This document shows, piece by piece, positions 12,401 to 23,189 of a stretch of 64,000 nt of DNA (positions are counted from its first letter, which is position 1; the number at the start of each line of letters is the position of its first letter). Location: positions 3,432,001 to 3,496,000 of the forward strand of contig VICG01000003.1 in assembly GCA_008692225.1 (NCBI GenBank). The letters are read 5' to 3'. A program made the translations under genes and the position numbers. The notes under the pieces were generated by a model. It was not told the origin of the DNA and made no database searches. It was given only the letters and a program-made list of their open reading frames with translations. This DNA is from Monilinia fructicola. Taxonomy: Eukaryota > Ascomycota > Leotiomycetes > Helotiales > Sclerotiniaceae.

Positions 12401-13819
12401 CCCAATAGCGGCTCATCCAGAACATGATTACACTATCAACCGGTTGAAAGTTAACAGGGTGTTGTCGATAGAGGTAGGTACTGGGTAGGATGATGTTTGC
12501 TAATGACCGGAAAACGGCTGTTAAATTCAAGATGGGTACAGATATGTAAAGTAATGAGCAGACGCGGGCCGCAGGATAGAAAAGGCATGTGAGAAAGTAA
12601 CCTACGGACGCCACTCACTTGATTGCATTCCATGGAAATAGGAACTTGCAGAACTGGGAGATGCACGATTGGATAGTTTTCGTATTCTGGCTTGTCCAAA
12701 AGACGCACCAGCCATCTATCTGAGTATGGTTACACGAAGAATTGAATGAATAAAGACGCACGACATAGTTGCAGGTTCATATTACATGGAGAGTACAGTA
12801 GGTACTGTACTGTAACGATCGTGCATCAAGCCGGCTGCTGTTCTGCGAGGCGAGGCGAGGCGAACGGGTACTTGCTGCTTGCATATCCTATGCTATACCC
12901 TCCTTAGCCTTTTCCCCTCCCTCCTTCATGTAACCAAGATATGTGTTAATGAGAAGACTTGGAAGGGGCAAGGTAAGGTCAAATGGAGAGAATATTAACT
13001 TGAATTCGATTCGGGACGTGTAGAAAACTCATTTAAACAAATATCCGTAATTTTCTTGTCTCTCAGCAAAGGAGGGAGGGAGAAAAAGTTGGAGGTATCG
13101 GATGATATTGAAATTTGAAGGAATCATCGGATTGCAATGCATGATCGGGGATGTTTCTTCCCAGGGTATGACTGATTCTCACTCAACCTTGAATTTTGAT
13201 GAACACAATACCATACGCATCAAGTGTCATCAACCAGGTAGTTATTGTTATTTTTATTCATTTTCAAAACAAGATGTGATCACCCATCAATCATCCCGTA
13301 CCCGTTCGAAACTTCGAAGTAGTTCTCGATGGAGATTTCGGAGAATAAGTTTTCTTGAATGAATTTGGTGATACGCGGCTTTTTCTTGAGAATGACGAAC
13401 TTATTTTGAAAGAGAGGATTGGAATGGGTTCCTAGACTTTTAGGGATGTTGATGTTCTTACCTACTAGGTAGTACTCATAACTCATATTGAGTCGGAGAC
13501 TCGGTATGCCGATATGGGTTAGTTTCACGTGATTTGGTGTTTGAAGCGCGCCTCCTGTAACTGTATCAACGGATTCGCTTGTATGTTTTCCTTCAACGTC
13601 GCGTCTGGAAGTCAAAAACAACGACAACTGATATGTGGGTTGCAGGGACAGTACGGTACAAATATCTTGGGCTAAAAAGCAATATCGACTTACTGTACAA
13701 GGGATGTTTCACACGATATGAGATACACTTCTAGTGGTTCTTTGTCCGAGTAGATTTCTTATTCCCTGGAATCGCAAACTTTACCTTCACTGATCTACAA
13801 CATATACGAGAAGATTAAC
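6476..13819. other. Long gene-free stretch
   Basis: I find no coding region here that I can support: open frames are short, lack recognisable motifs and cannot be joined by convincing introns. It contains an ACT triplet run at about 6476-6503, a perfect 10-bp-stem hairpin at 6634-6657, repeated TACTGTAC-type motifs at about 8236-8251 and 12791-12814, and one TACGGAGTA motif at 11526-11534. A frame at 12596-12708 on the minus strand looks faintly protein-like but is too short to call. No tRNA-like fold or rRNA was noticed. Confidence 0.5.
6634..6657. other. Perfect hairpin, 10-bp stem with CGTA loop
   Basis: TCCGTGACCT at 6634-6643 is the exact reverse complement of AGGTCACGGA at 6648-6657, separated by CGTA. 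No gene lies within several kilobases and no T-run follows, so a terminator role is not supported. The inverted TGACCT/AGGTCA halves resemble a binding site for a dimeric regulator. That is only a resemblance. Confidence 0.5.
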
Positions 13820-14752
13820 ATGGTACCCCCAAAACCACTGATACCTCCGGCAGCAAAACCTATCTTTGGTGCTCATTTTGATGCTTGGAATTCATCCGCA
13901 ACTGGGCATCGAAGGGCTGAGAATAAGATAGGTGGCTCGACAGGATGGAGGGAATCTAGGGCAGTGAAGCTAGGACACCAATTCAAGTCTGGTGGTACAG
14001 GTGGCAAAAGGATCTCCGATAAAGTTGGTGCAGGATCTGAAGACTGGGATGAGAAAGCGAATGCCCTGATTCCAAAAGAGGTCAAGTCAAGAGCACGACA
14101 AAGTGTCAGTGATATGTTAGTGGGGAAACCAGGCTGTATGTTTTGTTGTCCCTTTCAGATTCTCTGTCCCTGTCTGATGCTACCACAGATACATTACTGA
14201 TGTTTGTCTTTTCTCATTTAGTACTGATAAGCGCTGAAGACCGATTGATGGAGATGCGGAGACTTGAAGATGAATCGAGAGTGGAAGATGAGGATCTGGC
14301 CCGGAAGTCTAGAGGCATCTTTGATGAGCTGGTTATTTACATCAACGGCAGTACATATCCACTGGTCTCGGACCACAAGCTCAAGCAACTGCTGGCAGAA
14401 AATGGTGCACGCATGTCGATGCATCTGGGCAGACGCCAAGTCACCCATGTTATCTTGGGCAAACCTTCACAAGGTGTGGGAAGTGGAGCTGGAGGTGGAT
14501 TGGCTGGAGGAAAGTTAGAGAAAGAGATACGAAGAATTGGTGGTTGTGGAGTTAAATATGTCGGTGTAGAGTGGTATGCTCTTCGGTATTCCCTGTTAGC
14601 CTATTCATACTGATATTGACAAAAATAGGGTGCTAGAAAGCATTAAGGCTGGCAAAAAATTGCCTGAGACGCGGTTCTCGAACCTTAAGATGGCTCCGAA
14701 AGGCCAGCGGAGCGTTTATGGCATGTTCAAGAGCACGGCCAGCGTGGATTAA
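13820..14752 (+). CDS. BRCT-domain protein, REV1-like BRCT
   Basis: This gene has three exons, 13820-14135, 14222-14573 and 14629-14752, which join in frame to 263 codons. Both introns start GTATG(T/C) and end AG. A basic, glycine-rich N-terminal region precedes a single BRCT domain at about residues 130-235. That domain starts IFDELVIYINGST, continues with LLAENGARMSMHL and VTHVILG, and ends with the diagnostic tryptophan in VGVEWVLESIKAGKKL. The domain most resembles the BRCT of the translesion polymerase REV1, but no polymerase region follows, so this is a separate small protein. BRCT domains bind phosphopeptides or partner proteins in DNA-damage responses, so a nuclear repair role is likely but unproven. 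The start is the first ATG in the frame. Confidence 0.8.
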
Positions 14753-14893
14753 CATTTGACGCTAGGCATACTATAGGAACAGCAGGTGAGAAATGGGGAA
14801 GCAATTTGTCTATCTCTTCAACTTTTTTTTCTTTCTCAAGTCTAGCTTTTAAGTCTTGACAGGTCTGTCATCGAGGCCAATGGATGCCGCATG

Positions 14894-14926
<33 letters not shown>

Positions 14927-15742
14927 CATGGGTGCTATAATTCGGTGGCCTACTTGCTTCTATGCATGGCGTTGTGTTAGAGATGAGGTGCATTCTGGGT
15001 GGCTGCATGGCATCTGTGATGGACACTGGGAATATCCATTAAGAGGGCTAGAGGCGTTTGGTGAGGTTCTGTATAATGTTGTACCTGGCACGATCTGATA
15101 TCGAAGCAATGAAGAATAATAAATTGCATTTATTGCATTTACTGCCATTAGTTCATCGCCTTGCGTGTGTGATAAGATCCATGGATATCCTTTGAAGGAC
15201 CGATGAGGACATACTCTATGATTGGATTGGATTTTCAACTCGAAGTCATACAATCAAGATTCTGTGAATCATCTCGGCGATTTTGATCGGACGATATCTT
15301 GTCAATATTCCAAGACAGATCTGATTATCGAGGATTGAGGGATAGACAATAGTCTCTTAATGTATGACCTAGTATCATTCATGTCTCCGGTAGCTGTGAA
15401 TGGGCTTTTTGAAAACACTCAATGATATTCATTCACAAATCAAATCATGTCCTCTAAGACTCTTAATATTCTTGAGGTTATTGATAATCAAATCTCCTTA
15501 ACGTCTATCTCGAAAGTTTACATTGAGATTACCTAACCTTAGTTCTACCAACAGTACGTACTGGTTAATATCGGAACGGCGAATAGTTTTGGCGATGCAC
15601 GTTGCCCCGTAAACAGAAAAAGAACCAACCATTCACAACACATTATGTGAAAATGTTTATCCACCACCACACAATATCTCAAACATTGCATGATCATTGA
15701 TCCAGAAGAATACACAATCACAAGTAAAGTGAATTATAGCAA
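14753..15742. other. Intergenic region with a TG microsatellite
   Basis: This holds the 3' region of the BRCT gene and the promoter of the downstream spindle-pole gene. A (TG)n run sits at about 14902-14927. AACCTTAG-type sequence at about 15532-15542 resembles AGGTTA/TAACCT motifs seen elsewhere in the window. No other gene is seen. Confidence 0.5.
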
Positions 15743-18028
15743 ATGGCGGAGCCCCTATCAGAGATAGCCAGCGCAAATATCAATTCTGGAACCTCATCAG
15801 TTGTCAGCAATACAAACAACACCATGTCCGAAGATACCAGCTATACAGAAAATACACCCATTAGTGGGAGCATCGGGAGTCCACCAAGTTCGCCTTTCGT
15901 AGATGCGACAAATGATGCGACCGATCCAAGTAAGGAGAATATATCCCCTGTCCTTAAAAAGCAGGTGTTGGCGTCAAGAAACTCGATTGATGGAGAACAT
16001 ATGTCTCCCCTTAAAATATTGAAGAGCCAAGCTTCACCTACCAAATCAACAGATGGGACACGTAGTCCGAAAAAGATGTCGACACCTATGAGATTTCCCG
16101 TAAAGCCGACTGCTACTCCTTCGCCTTTGAAATCACCTGAGCCGCCAGTTATTGTTGAGCAGGAAATGGACCATGATGATCCACAACTGAGAGATAATGA
16201 GGGACTTAAGAAAGCAATCGAGATATTGGAAGAAGATGACGATAATGATAACGACGAGGAACAAACGATAGACGAAACATTCGCATATATAGGTACTGGT
16301 AGCGCTGGCGCTTCAGAGCAAGAGGCGCAAAATTTGATGGACGATACAATGGTCAGCACATTCAGCGAATTTTCCGCTGTACCAGATATGACAACGTTTT
16401 CAAAACTTGGACATAGTCCATCCCGATTCTCCATCACGGGTGCACCAACACCAAGACAAAATCACCGATTCAGTACCCCAGCCACAATGCGCAGACAAGT
16501 GAACACGTCTGACGATTTTTCGCCTACCGCTCATGGCCATAGAAATGTCAAAAGTAAAGATGATGGGAACACTACAAATCTTCTTGACTTTACGGCTCAA
16601 ATGAATGGGTTTAGTGGTCGCGGTCCTTCACCCTCAAGACATAGAAACTCACCTTCGAAGAGTTCGACTTCACAGGATCAGCATTGGTATGCGCAGAATC
16701 CTTCTGCGACACCTAAATCGCACCGGATGAGCAATCTTCTCGATTTCGACATTCCTCCTGCGCCCACACCTAGAAGTTTACCTTCCATTACACCCAGAGA
16801 AATTGAAAGGTTGAAATCAGATTTCTTATCGGAAATTAGTAACTTGAAAGCAACTTTGAGCGGAAAGGAGGCTGAATTACAATTCATGAAAACGGCCGTC
16901 GGAGATGCCGAAAAGAGAGTGGGTGAGAGTTTGGAACAATTGCGTGAAGAACGAAATATACAAGATCAACTGGCGGCGGAAAAAGAGGAATGGGAAAAGA
17001 GGGGACGGGAAATGGAAGCTGTGCTAAGAAATGTGAGAGAAGAAATGGTACAAACGGAGCAAGAACGTGAAGAATTGGATGGTCGATTGGAAGAAAGTGA
17101 AAGGAGGAGAGAGATGGCTGAAATCATGGCTCAAGAGGCGCAGAGAAACTTGGCTACTATGCGTGCTGGAAAAACCACACCTGGAGCCACCTCACCTTCC
17201 GTGGAGGCCTTGAAATCACCTTCGGAATGCCAATGCGGTGGTCGAACAGTCGAACTTGCGGTGGAGAAGGTCTCTAGAGAGTTGCATGCTCTTTATAAAG
17301 AAAAACACGAAACTAAAGTGCAGGCTCTCAAGAAAAGTTATGAACGCCGCTGGGATAAAAAAGTCAAAGAATTGGAGGCTACGGTCGAGCAACTCACCAA
17401 GGAGAACGAAGACTTGAAGTCAAGCCGCGATGATACGGCAACGAAAGCAGAATCTTTGTCGGAAGATCCCGAGAAAAAAATGGCGCTCGATGCTAGAACG
17501 AAGGAATTGGAGGCGGAACTCGAGGGCTTAGGAATGGAAATCAAGAGTGTGAAGCAAGATAATGAGGATCTTCGACATATGCTTGATGAGGAAAGAGTCG
17601 AGAAGACTAAGTTGGTTCAAGCTGTTGATGAAATGATTCCGATGATTGCTATGTTCGATGATATGGTTGCGAAGAATCTTGAGGAGAAGAGACCGGCTCC
17701 AACTCCGGCTAGATCGCCAATACCCGAAACTCCCATGTCGCAAAAGAAACAGCATGCTTTTGAGAGTCAAATGAAGAGTCCTACATTAGGAAGGGCAAAT
17801 AGTGTTAATAGACCGAGTGGATTGAGGGCTCCAAGTGCGGCGGGAAGTAGGATCGGAAGGGGTGGTATGAGTGGTATTGGGATGGGTGTTGGAGGAGCAG
17901 GGAGGGAGAGAAAGGGGAGTAATGGGAGTGTGGCGAGTCAGGGGAGCAGGCCAGGGAGTGGGCTTGGCGGAAGGAGCAATTTATTGAGTAGTATTGATAA
18001 GATGGGAGGGGGCGGGTATAGGGGCTAG
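15743..18028 (+). CDS. Cut12-family spindle pole body protein
   Basis: This single exon encodes 761 residues. The N-terminal third is serine/threonine/proline-rich, with many SP and TP sites including SPLK, SPTK, SPKK and TPMR, as expected for a Cdk substrate. At about residues 330-475 the segment beginning SNLLDFDIPPAPTPRSLP runs into a long coiled coil (REIERLKSDF, KEAELQFMKTAVGDAEKRVG). This is the characteristic region of the fungal Cut12 spindle-pole family. A CQCGG sequence near residue 496 separates it from a second coiled coil at about 505-640. The tail is basic and glycine/serine-rich. In fission yeast Cut12 sits at the spindle pole body and promotes mitotic entry through Polo kinase. 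That role is carried over from the family. The first ATG in a long open frame was taken as the start. Confidence 0.85.
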   Translation: MAEPLSEIASANINSGTSSVVSNTNNTMSEDTSYTENTPISGSIGSPPSSPFVDATNDATDPSKENISPVLKKQVLASRNSIDGEHMSPLKILKSQASPTKSTDGTRSPKKMSTPMRFPVKPTATPSPLKSPEPPVIVEQEMDHDDPQLRDNEGLKKAIEILEEDDDNDNDEEQTIDETFAYIGTGSAGASEQEAQNLMDDTMVSTFSEFSAVPDMTTFSKLGHSPSRFSITGAPTPRQNHRFSTPATMRRQVNTSDDFSPTAHGHRNVKSKDDGNTTNLLDFTAQMNGFSGRGPSPSRHRNSPSKSSTSQDQHWYAQNPSATPKSHRMSNLLDFDIPPAPTPRSLPSITPREIERLKSDFLSEISNLKATLSGKEAELQFMKTAVGDAEKRVGESLEQLREERNIQDQLAAEKEEWEKRGREMEAVLRNVREEMVQTEQEREELDGRLEESERRREMAEIMAQEAQRNLATMRAGKTTPGATSPSVEALKSPSECQCGGRTVELAVEKVSRELHALYKEKHETKVQALKKSYERRWDKKVKELEATVEQLTKENEDLKSSRDDTATKAESLSEDPEKKMALDARTKELEAELEGLGMEIKSVKQDNEDLRHMLDEERVEKTKLVQAVDEMIPMIAMFDDMVAKNLEEKRPAPTPARSPIPETPMSQKKQHAFESQMKSPTLGRANSVNRPSGLRAPSAAGSRIGRGGMSGIGMGVGGAGRERKGSNGSVASQGSRPGSGLGGRSNLLSSIDKMGGGGYRG

Positions 18029-19636
18029 CTTTATGTGGAGCATTAAGTGGGAATTGGGGTTGGAGGTGGCCTTGGGTCTAGTTTGTTTTGATGCTTGTAT
18101 ATTCTTCTTCTTGGGTGATGGATAGATTATTGTGGTTAGATTACCTCGGGGAAGGAGGGCCATGGAGATGGATTGGTGCAAAAACGAATTAATGAATGGT
18201 TGGCGTGATATGGATGAATGAATGGATGGATGGTAGTCAAATACCAATGAAGGCATGGCTGCTTTTCATATTCTATTTTATAGTTGCGGCTGGGACCTGG
18301 GCGTTGGTGTCAGGTTTGCGCTGTGCTAGCTTCATTAACGAATCAATCGGATTACACTCACTATTTAGTTGCATTCTTTTTGGTGCCATAATGCAATGAG
18401 GTTGATGAGGTGAGATTAGTGTTACTAACCGACACCAACTGGGATAGGGGGCTATGAAAAGTGTATTCTTACATACGAACTGTACTCGTTGTATAGAGAC
18501 TATATTGCAGTCTGAAGTGACTCTTTTCTTTTCGTTTGCAAATGCGACGGATAAAGTGCATATAGATAGCAAATCTAGGAAATGGAGTGCGGATCTTACC
18601 AGTGCGACTGTAGCCTTTAGTTGAGATGTAGGCAAATGCAAACTGCCCTCTCCAGGTTGTAAGGATGTGAATATATATTTACATCAATTTACAAAAGTAT
18701 GATGATTAAGAGGAAGTTGTTATAGGAATATACCACTGCTTGATCGTATGTTCGATGTGGCATCTTTCTTCATCAAACTTTGCCATCCATCTACTCCCAT
18801 ATATTATTATATATTCATAAACTCATGCTACAAGATCCAGATATAAGTAGATGTGTCACTGGGGAGAGGGGAATATGTTCAAGTCCGTGATTTCTCCAGC
18901 AATGAAACTACATGGGATAAGACTTGATTGAATTTCTTCCTGGGGGCTTCACTCTAATAGTGCAAGTCAGCAACTCTAAGACAGAGGAATCGAGAACTAT
19001 GGAAACGGAAAGCTAATTGGAGTGGAAGAAGATGGGTGCCGTGATGACCCCGGGTATCTTGTTAGGGTGTTAATCGGATGATAGTTGATGAGGTTGTATA
19101 ATCTTGGGAGCCTATAGTAAATCCTATTTAGGATTTGGCAAGTATGGAGAGATACATCTCTGACTTTCTAAAGCAAGAAACAACGAGAGTCGAAGATTGG
19201 GTCACTGTCCCAGTTAATACATAAAGTGGAGATTTTGTAAGCTGTAATAAAACACAGCAACCTTGCGCCGTTTTTGAGGGATGTTGAATTTCGAATGTAT
19301 CGGTGGTAGGTTGGATGTATCATTCATATCTCTATTGAGCATAAAAATGTATGACTGATAGGTCTTGAAATTGTATTCATGGATCCAATTCTATGGGCTA
19401 TCTATTCATACGACTTTTTCCAATCCTGTTATACATCATAAGTATGGAAACTTATGTATGCTTTATTTTCCCATATCATATTCCTCGAATGACAGCACTG
19501 ATATCCATATACATATCTATATCTATATCCAAACGCCAAACTGCCTCTTTCCAGATTCACCTGACCTATTCCAAATCCATTCGCCTTGTCCTTCATTCAT
19601 AACCAGACTTTTTATGACATAGGATAACAACTCTAT
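18029..19636. other. Intergenic region between convergent genes
   Basis: This separates the 3' ends of the Cut12-like gene (+) and the secreted-protein gene (-). Sequence is of ordinary composition with short open frames only. No gene, RNA or repeat array is supported. Confidence 0.5.
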
Positions 19637-20421
19637 TCAATCAACTCTCCAAACCAGAAATCTCATCCTCCCACCCTCGTTAGCAAACTCCAATGTTCCC
19701 TCCACCAACCCACTCCCCCTAACACCCTCAACCGCTTCCATGTAACACTTTCCAATTTCCGTATTCGGAATTGATTGTGGTCCCGACGAAATCGGTGAGC
19801 GAATCTCATGATTATTGATATGGCCCCAGGACTTATCAACATCTTTTTGCTTTTCATTGACTACAGGAGTTGGAAGCGGACGACGGCAACGGGGTTTGGG
19901 TTTGGGTTGAGATTTTTTATGTTCAGTTAATGAGGTTGAAGGAGACTGAGAGGTGGGTTCATGGATGGGTGTGTAGACAAGGCCGAGGAAGATTCCTTGG
20001 AGGGAAGAATCCCCTGTTTCTTCGGCGAGGGAGAGGGTTGAGATGATGGGGAGTTTGGAGCCTGTGGAGGGTGGGAAGTTGGAGCTGAAGAATGAGTGAG
20101 AGATGAGAATAGTGGGAAGGTGGTGGTGGAGGGAGGTTGGTAGGGTAGATATGAAGGAGGTGGGTGGCATTGGAAGGGATGGCGTAAAGACGCATGACTG
20201 AGATGAGGATTTTGGACCAGGTGAAGGAGGGTCGTTTATAGGTTGCTGAGAAAGGCCTAGAGTAGATTGTTAGGATATAATGAGAGGAAACAGTGAAGGA
20301 TATCGAAGATGACATAAGATGAATAAGCAACATGGAAGTACTTACGATCACTCTTCTCAACTGCCCTTGCAGACACTAGCGCACCCAAACCCACCGTCAT
20401 AAATAGATTAGAGATCAACAT
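19637..20421 (-). CDS. Predicted secreted protein, unknown function
   Basis: Two exons, 20421-20346 and 20256-19637, join in frame to 231 codons. The 88-bp intron has a GTAAGT donor and CTCTAG acceptor. The first 20 residues form a signal peptide (MLISNLFMTVGLGALVSARA) with a likely cleavage site after ARA. The mature part is proline/serine-rich at first, with runs such as LPTILISHSFF and LSLAEETGDSSLQGIFLGL. It then has a basic proline-rich segment (QPKPKPRCRRPLP) and ends in EGGRMRFLVWRVD. Three cysteines remain after cleavage, an odd number. I recognise no domain. An extracellular or cell-wall role, including a candidate effector, is possible but is only inferred from the signal peptide. 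Confidence 0.65.
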
Positions 20422-21258
20422 TTTCCTCAGAATATCAAATTCCTTCCGTTTCCCAAAAGATTTCCGTTCTAAAAGAGAAAATTATACCTGGATCGAATGA
20501 AAAATAACTAGGACACTTTCCTGAAGTGATCCGCGGCCGGCCGTAACCTTTCAAAATTTCTGGGTAAAGCTCACATTATAAACAATCCATTTTTTTGCAA
20601 GTTTGAATGCCAAGCGAGGGGCTAGAAAAGCTCGAGGCTTTACAAGTGACATGCAGATTGCTATCCCCATATTTTCGGCTTCACATTCTCAATTGAGCAG
20701 GCGAAAAAAGCTTATTGTGGAAAGTAAGTGATATAAGAAACATCAAAACATCATCCCAAGAATTGGGTGCTATTGGGTAAAATATTGCTTTGTTACATAG
20801 CATGTGTCAAGGGGCTTCAGGGGTAGTTCGTTTTAAGTTATGGAGAATGTGCATGCGTAGCGAGTCTATGTTTATCAGATAATCAATCCACTTGGATTTT
20901 TTTCGCTGTATTTCTTAAAAGCTCGAGAAAAGATTCTAGTTATAAGAATTTTTCGAGAAGAGAGCTATAATTTGAAAGTATTAGAATGATGGACCGATGG
21001 TATTACCAAGAGGTGAGACCGTGACAGGATAAGTGGAGAAACAATGTTTGGGCCAATTTATTGATTTAAAGATGCGAATAGAACAGATGCACGCTATCAC
21101 GCATTCGATAAATCGCATCCATGTATACGGACTCGTCTCAAGTATCTCAGACGTCTCAAGTATCAATAACCAAAATCTGAACAGAACACAAATGTGCCAA
21201 GAAAGTTGCACGCCTGCTGGTTGACGACATGAATACTTTTTGATAATGCAATAAAAAA
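20422..21258. other. Intergenic region
   Basis: This is the promoter side of the secreted-protein gene and the 3' side of the proline gene. It includes a GC palindrome (CGGCCGGCCG) at about 20531-20540. No gene is seen. Confidence 0.5.
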
Positions 21259-22711
21259 CTATATCGAAAGATTTTCATGCTTAAACCTTTTTTGCCCTTC
21301 TCCTTCGCCGTATTCGACTGACATTTGGCCATTACCGCGAATTTTGTATTTGTAAATCATGAGGCCTTCCAAACCAACTGGTCCACGTGCATGAATCTTG
21401 TTTGTTGAAATTCCTACCTCGGTACCGAAACCAAAGCGCATACCATCAGCCATGCGACTGGAAGTATTCCAGAAAACTCCTGCCGAATCCACACCAGCCA
21501 TAAATCGCTCAGCGAGTTCAGAGGATGACGTAAGAATTACATCTGTGTGGTGAGATCCATGGATGTTTATGTGTGAAATGACTTCGTTAAGGTTAGAAAC
21601 AGTCTTGATAGCAATAATAAGCGATAGATGCTCTGTATCAAAATCGCTATCCACTGCATCTTGGAGGAAAACGCCTTGATGGGAAGGAAGTTTTGATGCG
21701 AGCGCTGCTTTACTTGAAGCATCACATCGTAATGAGACACCCTTCTCTAAGAGTGCCTCCGCAACTTTGGGTAGAATTGTCTCGAGAGCAGTTTGTTCGA
21801 CCAGTAAAGTCTCCACGCTATTGCACGCTGCTGGATATGAAGTCTTCGAATCAACGATAACCCTTGTTGCCATATCTGGATCAGCGGTATGCTCAAGATA
21901 TATCGAACAGAGGCCATCTGCGTGACCCATAACTGGAATTTTGGTATTTTCCTTGATATATCGGACTAGCTCGTTCGAACCTCTTGGAATGACGAGATCA
22001 ATATATTGGTCCAATGCCAGTAGTTGAGGGATTACGTCCCTGGTGGTGACTAATTGGATAGCAGCTGCTGGAACTTCTGTAGCTTGCAAAGCTGTTGAGA
22101 TCACCGTAGAGATAGCAATGAAAGATTCGGTAGATTCTTTGCCACCTACTAAATGTTAGCTCTCATATGCACGATTAATATTGTATCCTATTTGACCTTT
22201 CAAGATAGCAGCATTTCCGGATTTGATTGCTAACGAAGCAATATTGGCAATGACTTCAGGCCGTGCCTCAAAGATAATCAGAAGTACACCAATGGGACAT
22301 GACACTCTCTCGAGGTCTAGACCATCATCAAGTCTTGTTCGCAACGTGACTTTTCCAACTATAATAAGTGATCAGCAAACTTTCATCTCATAAGGAACAA
22401 GCTATATTACCTGGGTCTTCAAGATCTCTCACATCTAAGATTCCCTTCAACATATCCTCCCATTTCCCCTTTTTTCCCAAATCCAATCTTGATACAATAC
22501 TCAAGCTCAAACGACCACCTTCAGCTTCTTTTCTGGCCAACTCAAGATCTCTGGCATTAGCAGCCAAAATATCTTCCTTATTTTTTAAAAGTGCATCGTG
22601 AATAGCAGTTAGAGCTGCATTTCTCGAGGCTGTTGGGAGTGTGGCCAGAATATGAGAAGCACTCTTTGCCCCGCTTGCAGCTTCAGCTGGGGTTGCGTTT
22701 GTGAGAGACAT
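21259..22711 (-). CDS. PRO2: Gamma-glutamyl phosphate reductase
   Basis: This enzyme reduces gamma-glutamyl phosphate to glutamate-5-semialdehyde with NADPH, the second step of proline synthesis. Exons 22711-22411, 22358-22197 and 22145-21259 give 449 codons, the usual family length. Signature stretches include [50 protein letters not shown] and the catalytic-cysteine segment [13 protein letters not shown], followed by [14 protein letters not shown] near the C-terminus. The start at [12 protein letters not shown] matches the family's N-terminus. A further upstream ATG (about 22859), spliced by an intron, could add a few residues but is less likely. The gene is divergent from the CSN3 gene, with 478 bp between the starts. 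The symbol follows the yeast name. Confidence 0.95.
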
Positions 22712-23189
22712 GGATTGGAGAGGAAAATCTTCGAGAATGACTTGAAACTGACGCAGAATATGAATCACAACCTTTAAGACTATCGTTAACAACGTTAGGA
22801 TGTGGTTTTCACTTCACCAAGAATATTGAATGAATACCTTTGTTCCACCTTGAGTCATCGTGAATTCTGGAAATTTTGATACCACGTGATCATACCCGGA
22901 GTAATCGGCCGCTAGCGTGGATTAACCCCAGATACAGGTGGGAGCTCCATGGCAACATTACAGCCTCCTGCATCTTTGTCCCCTCGTTCAAGCTGATAGT
23001 GATAGAGCTGAGATTCCAACATATCATTTTGAAGCTGTCATTGGAGTTACTGGAGTAAACTTTGAAATTTCCCTGCCGACTTCTTGCGGGAATCCATCTG
23101 AGACCAGCTCAGCTCACAAAAGTTGTGTAATTAACGACTTACCACGCACAACAAACACTCATTATCTGGTCGCATACTCTACTTTCAAA
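22712..23189. promoter_or_regulatory. Divergent promoter, PRO2-like and CSN3
   Basis: These 478 bp lie between two divergent start codons and must hold both promoters. A CACGTG palindrome (E-box-like, bHLH-type site) is at 22883-22888. No clear TATA element was noticed. Whether the site acts on either gene is unknown. Confidence 0.5.

Noticed and set aside
12451..12708. Minus-strand segment beginning MRLLDKPEYENYP that looks like an exon end
   Set aside because: Too short, and no further exon could be joined on either side.
15841..16437. Minus-strand open frame of 198 codons
   Set aside because: Antisense shadow of the serine-rich part of the Cut12-like gene.
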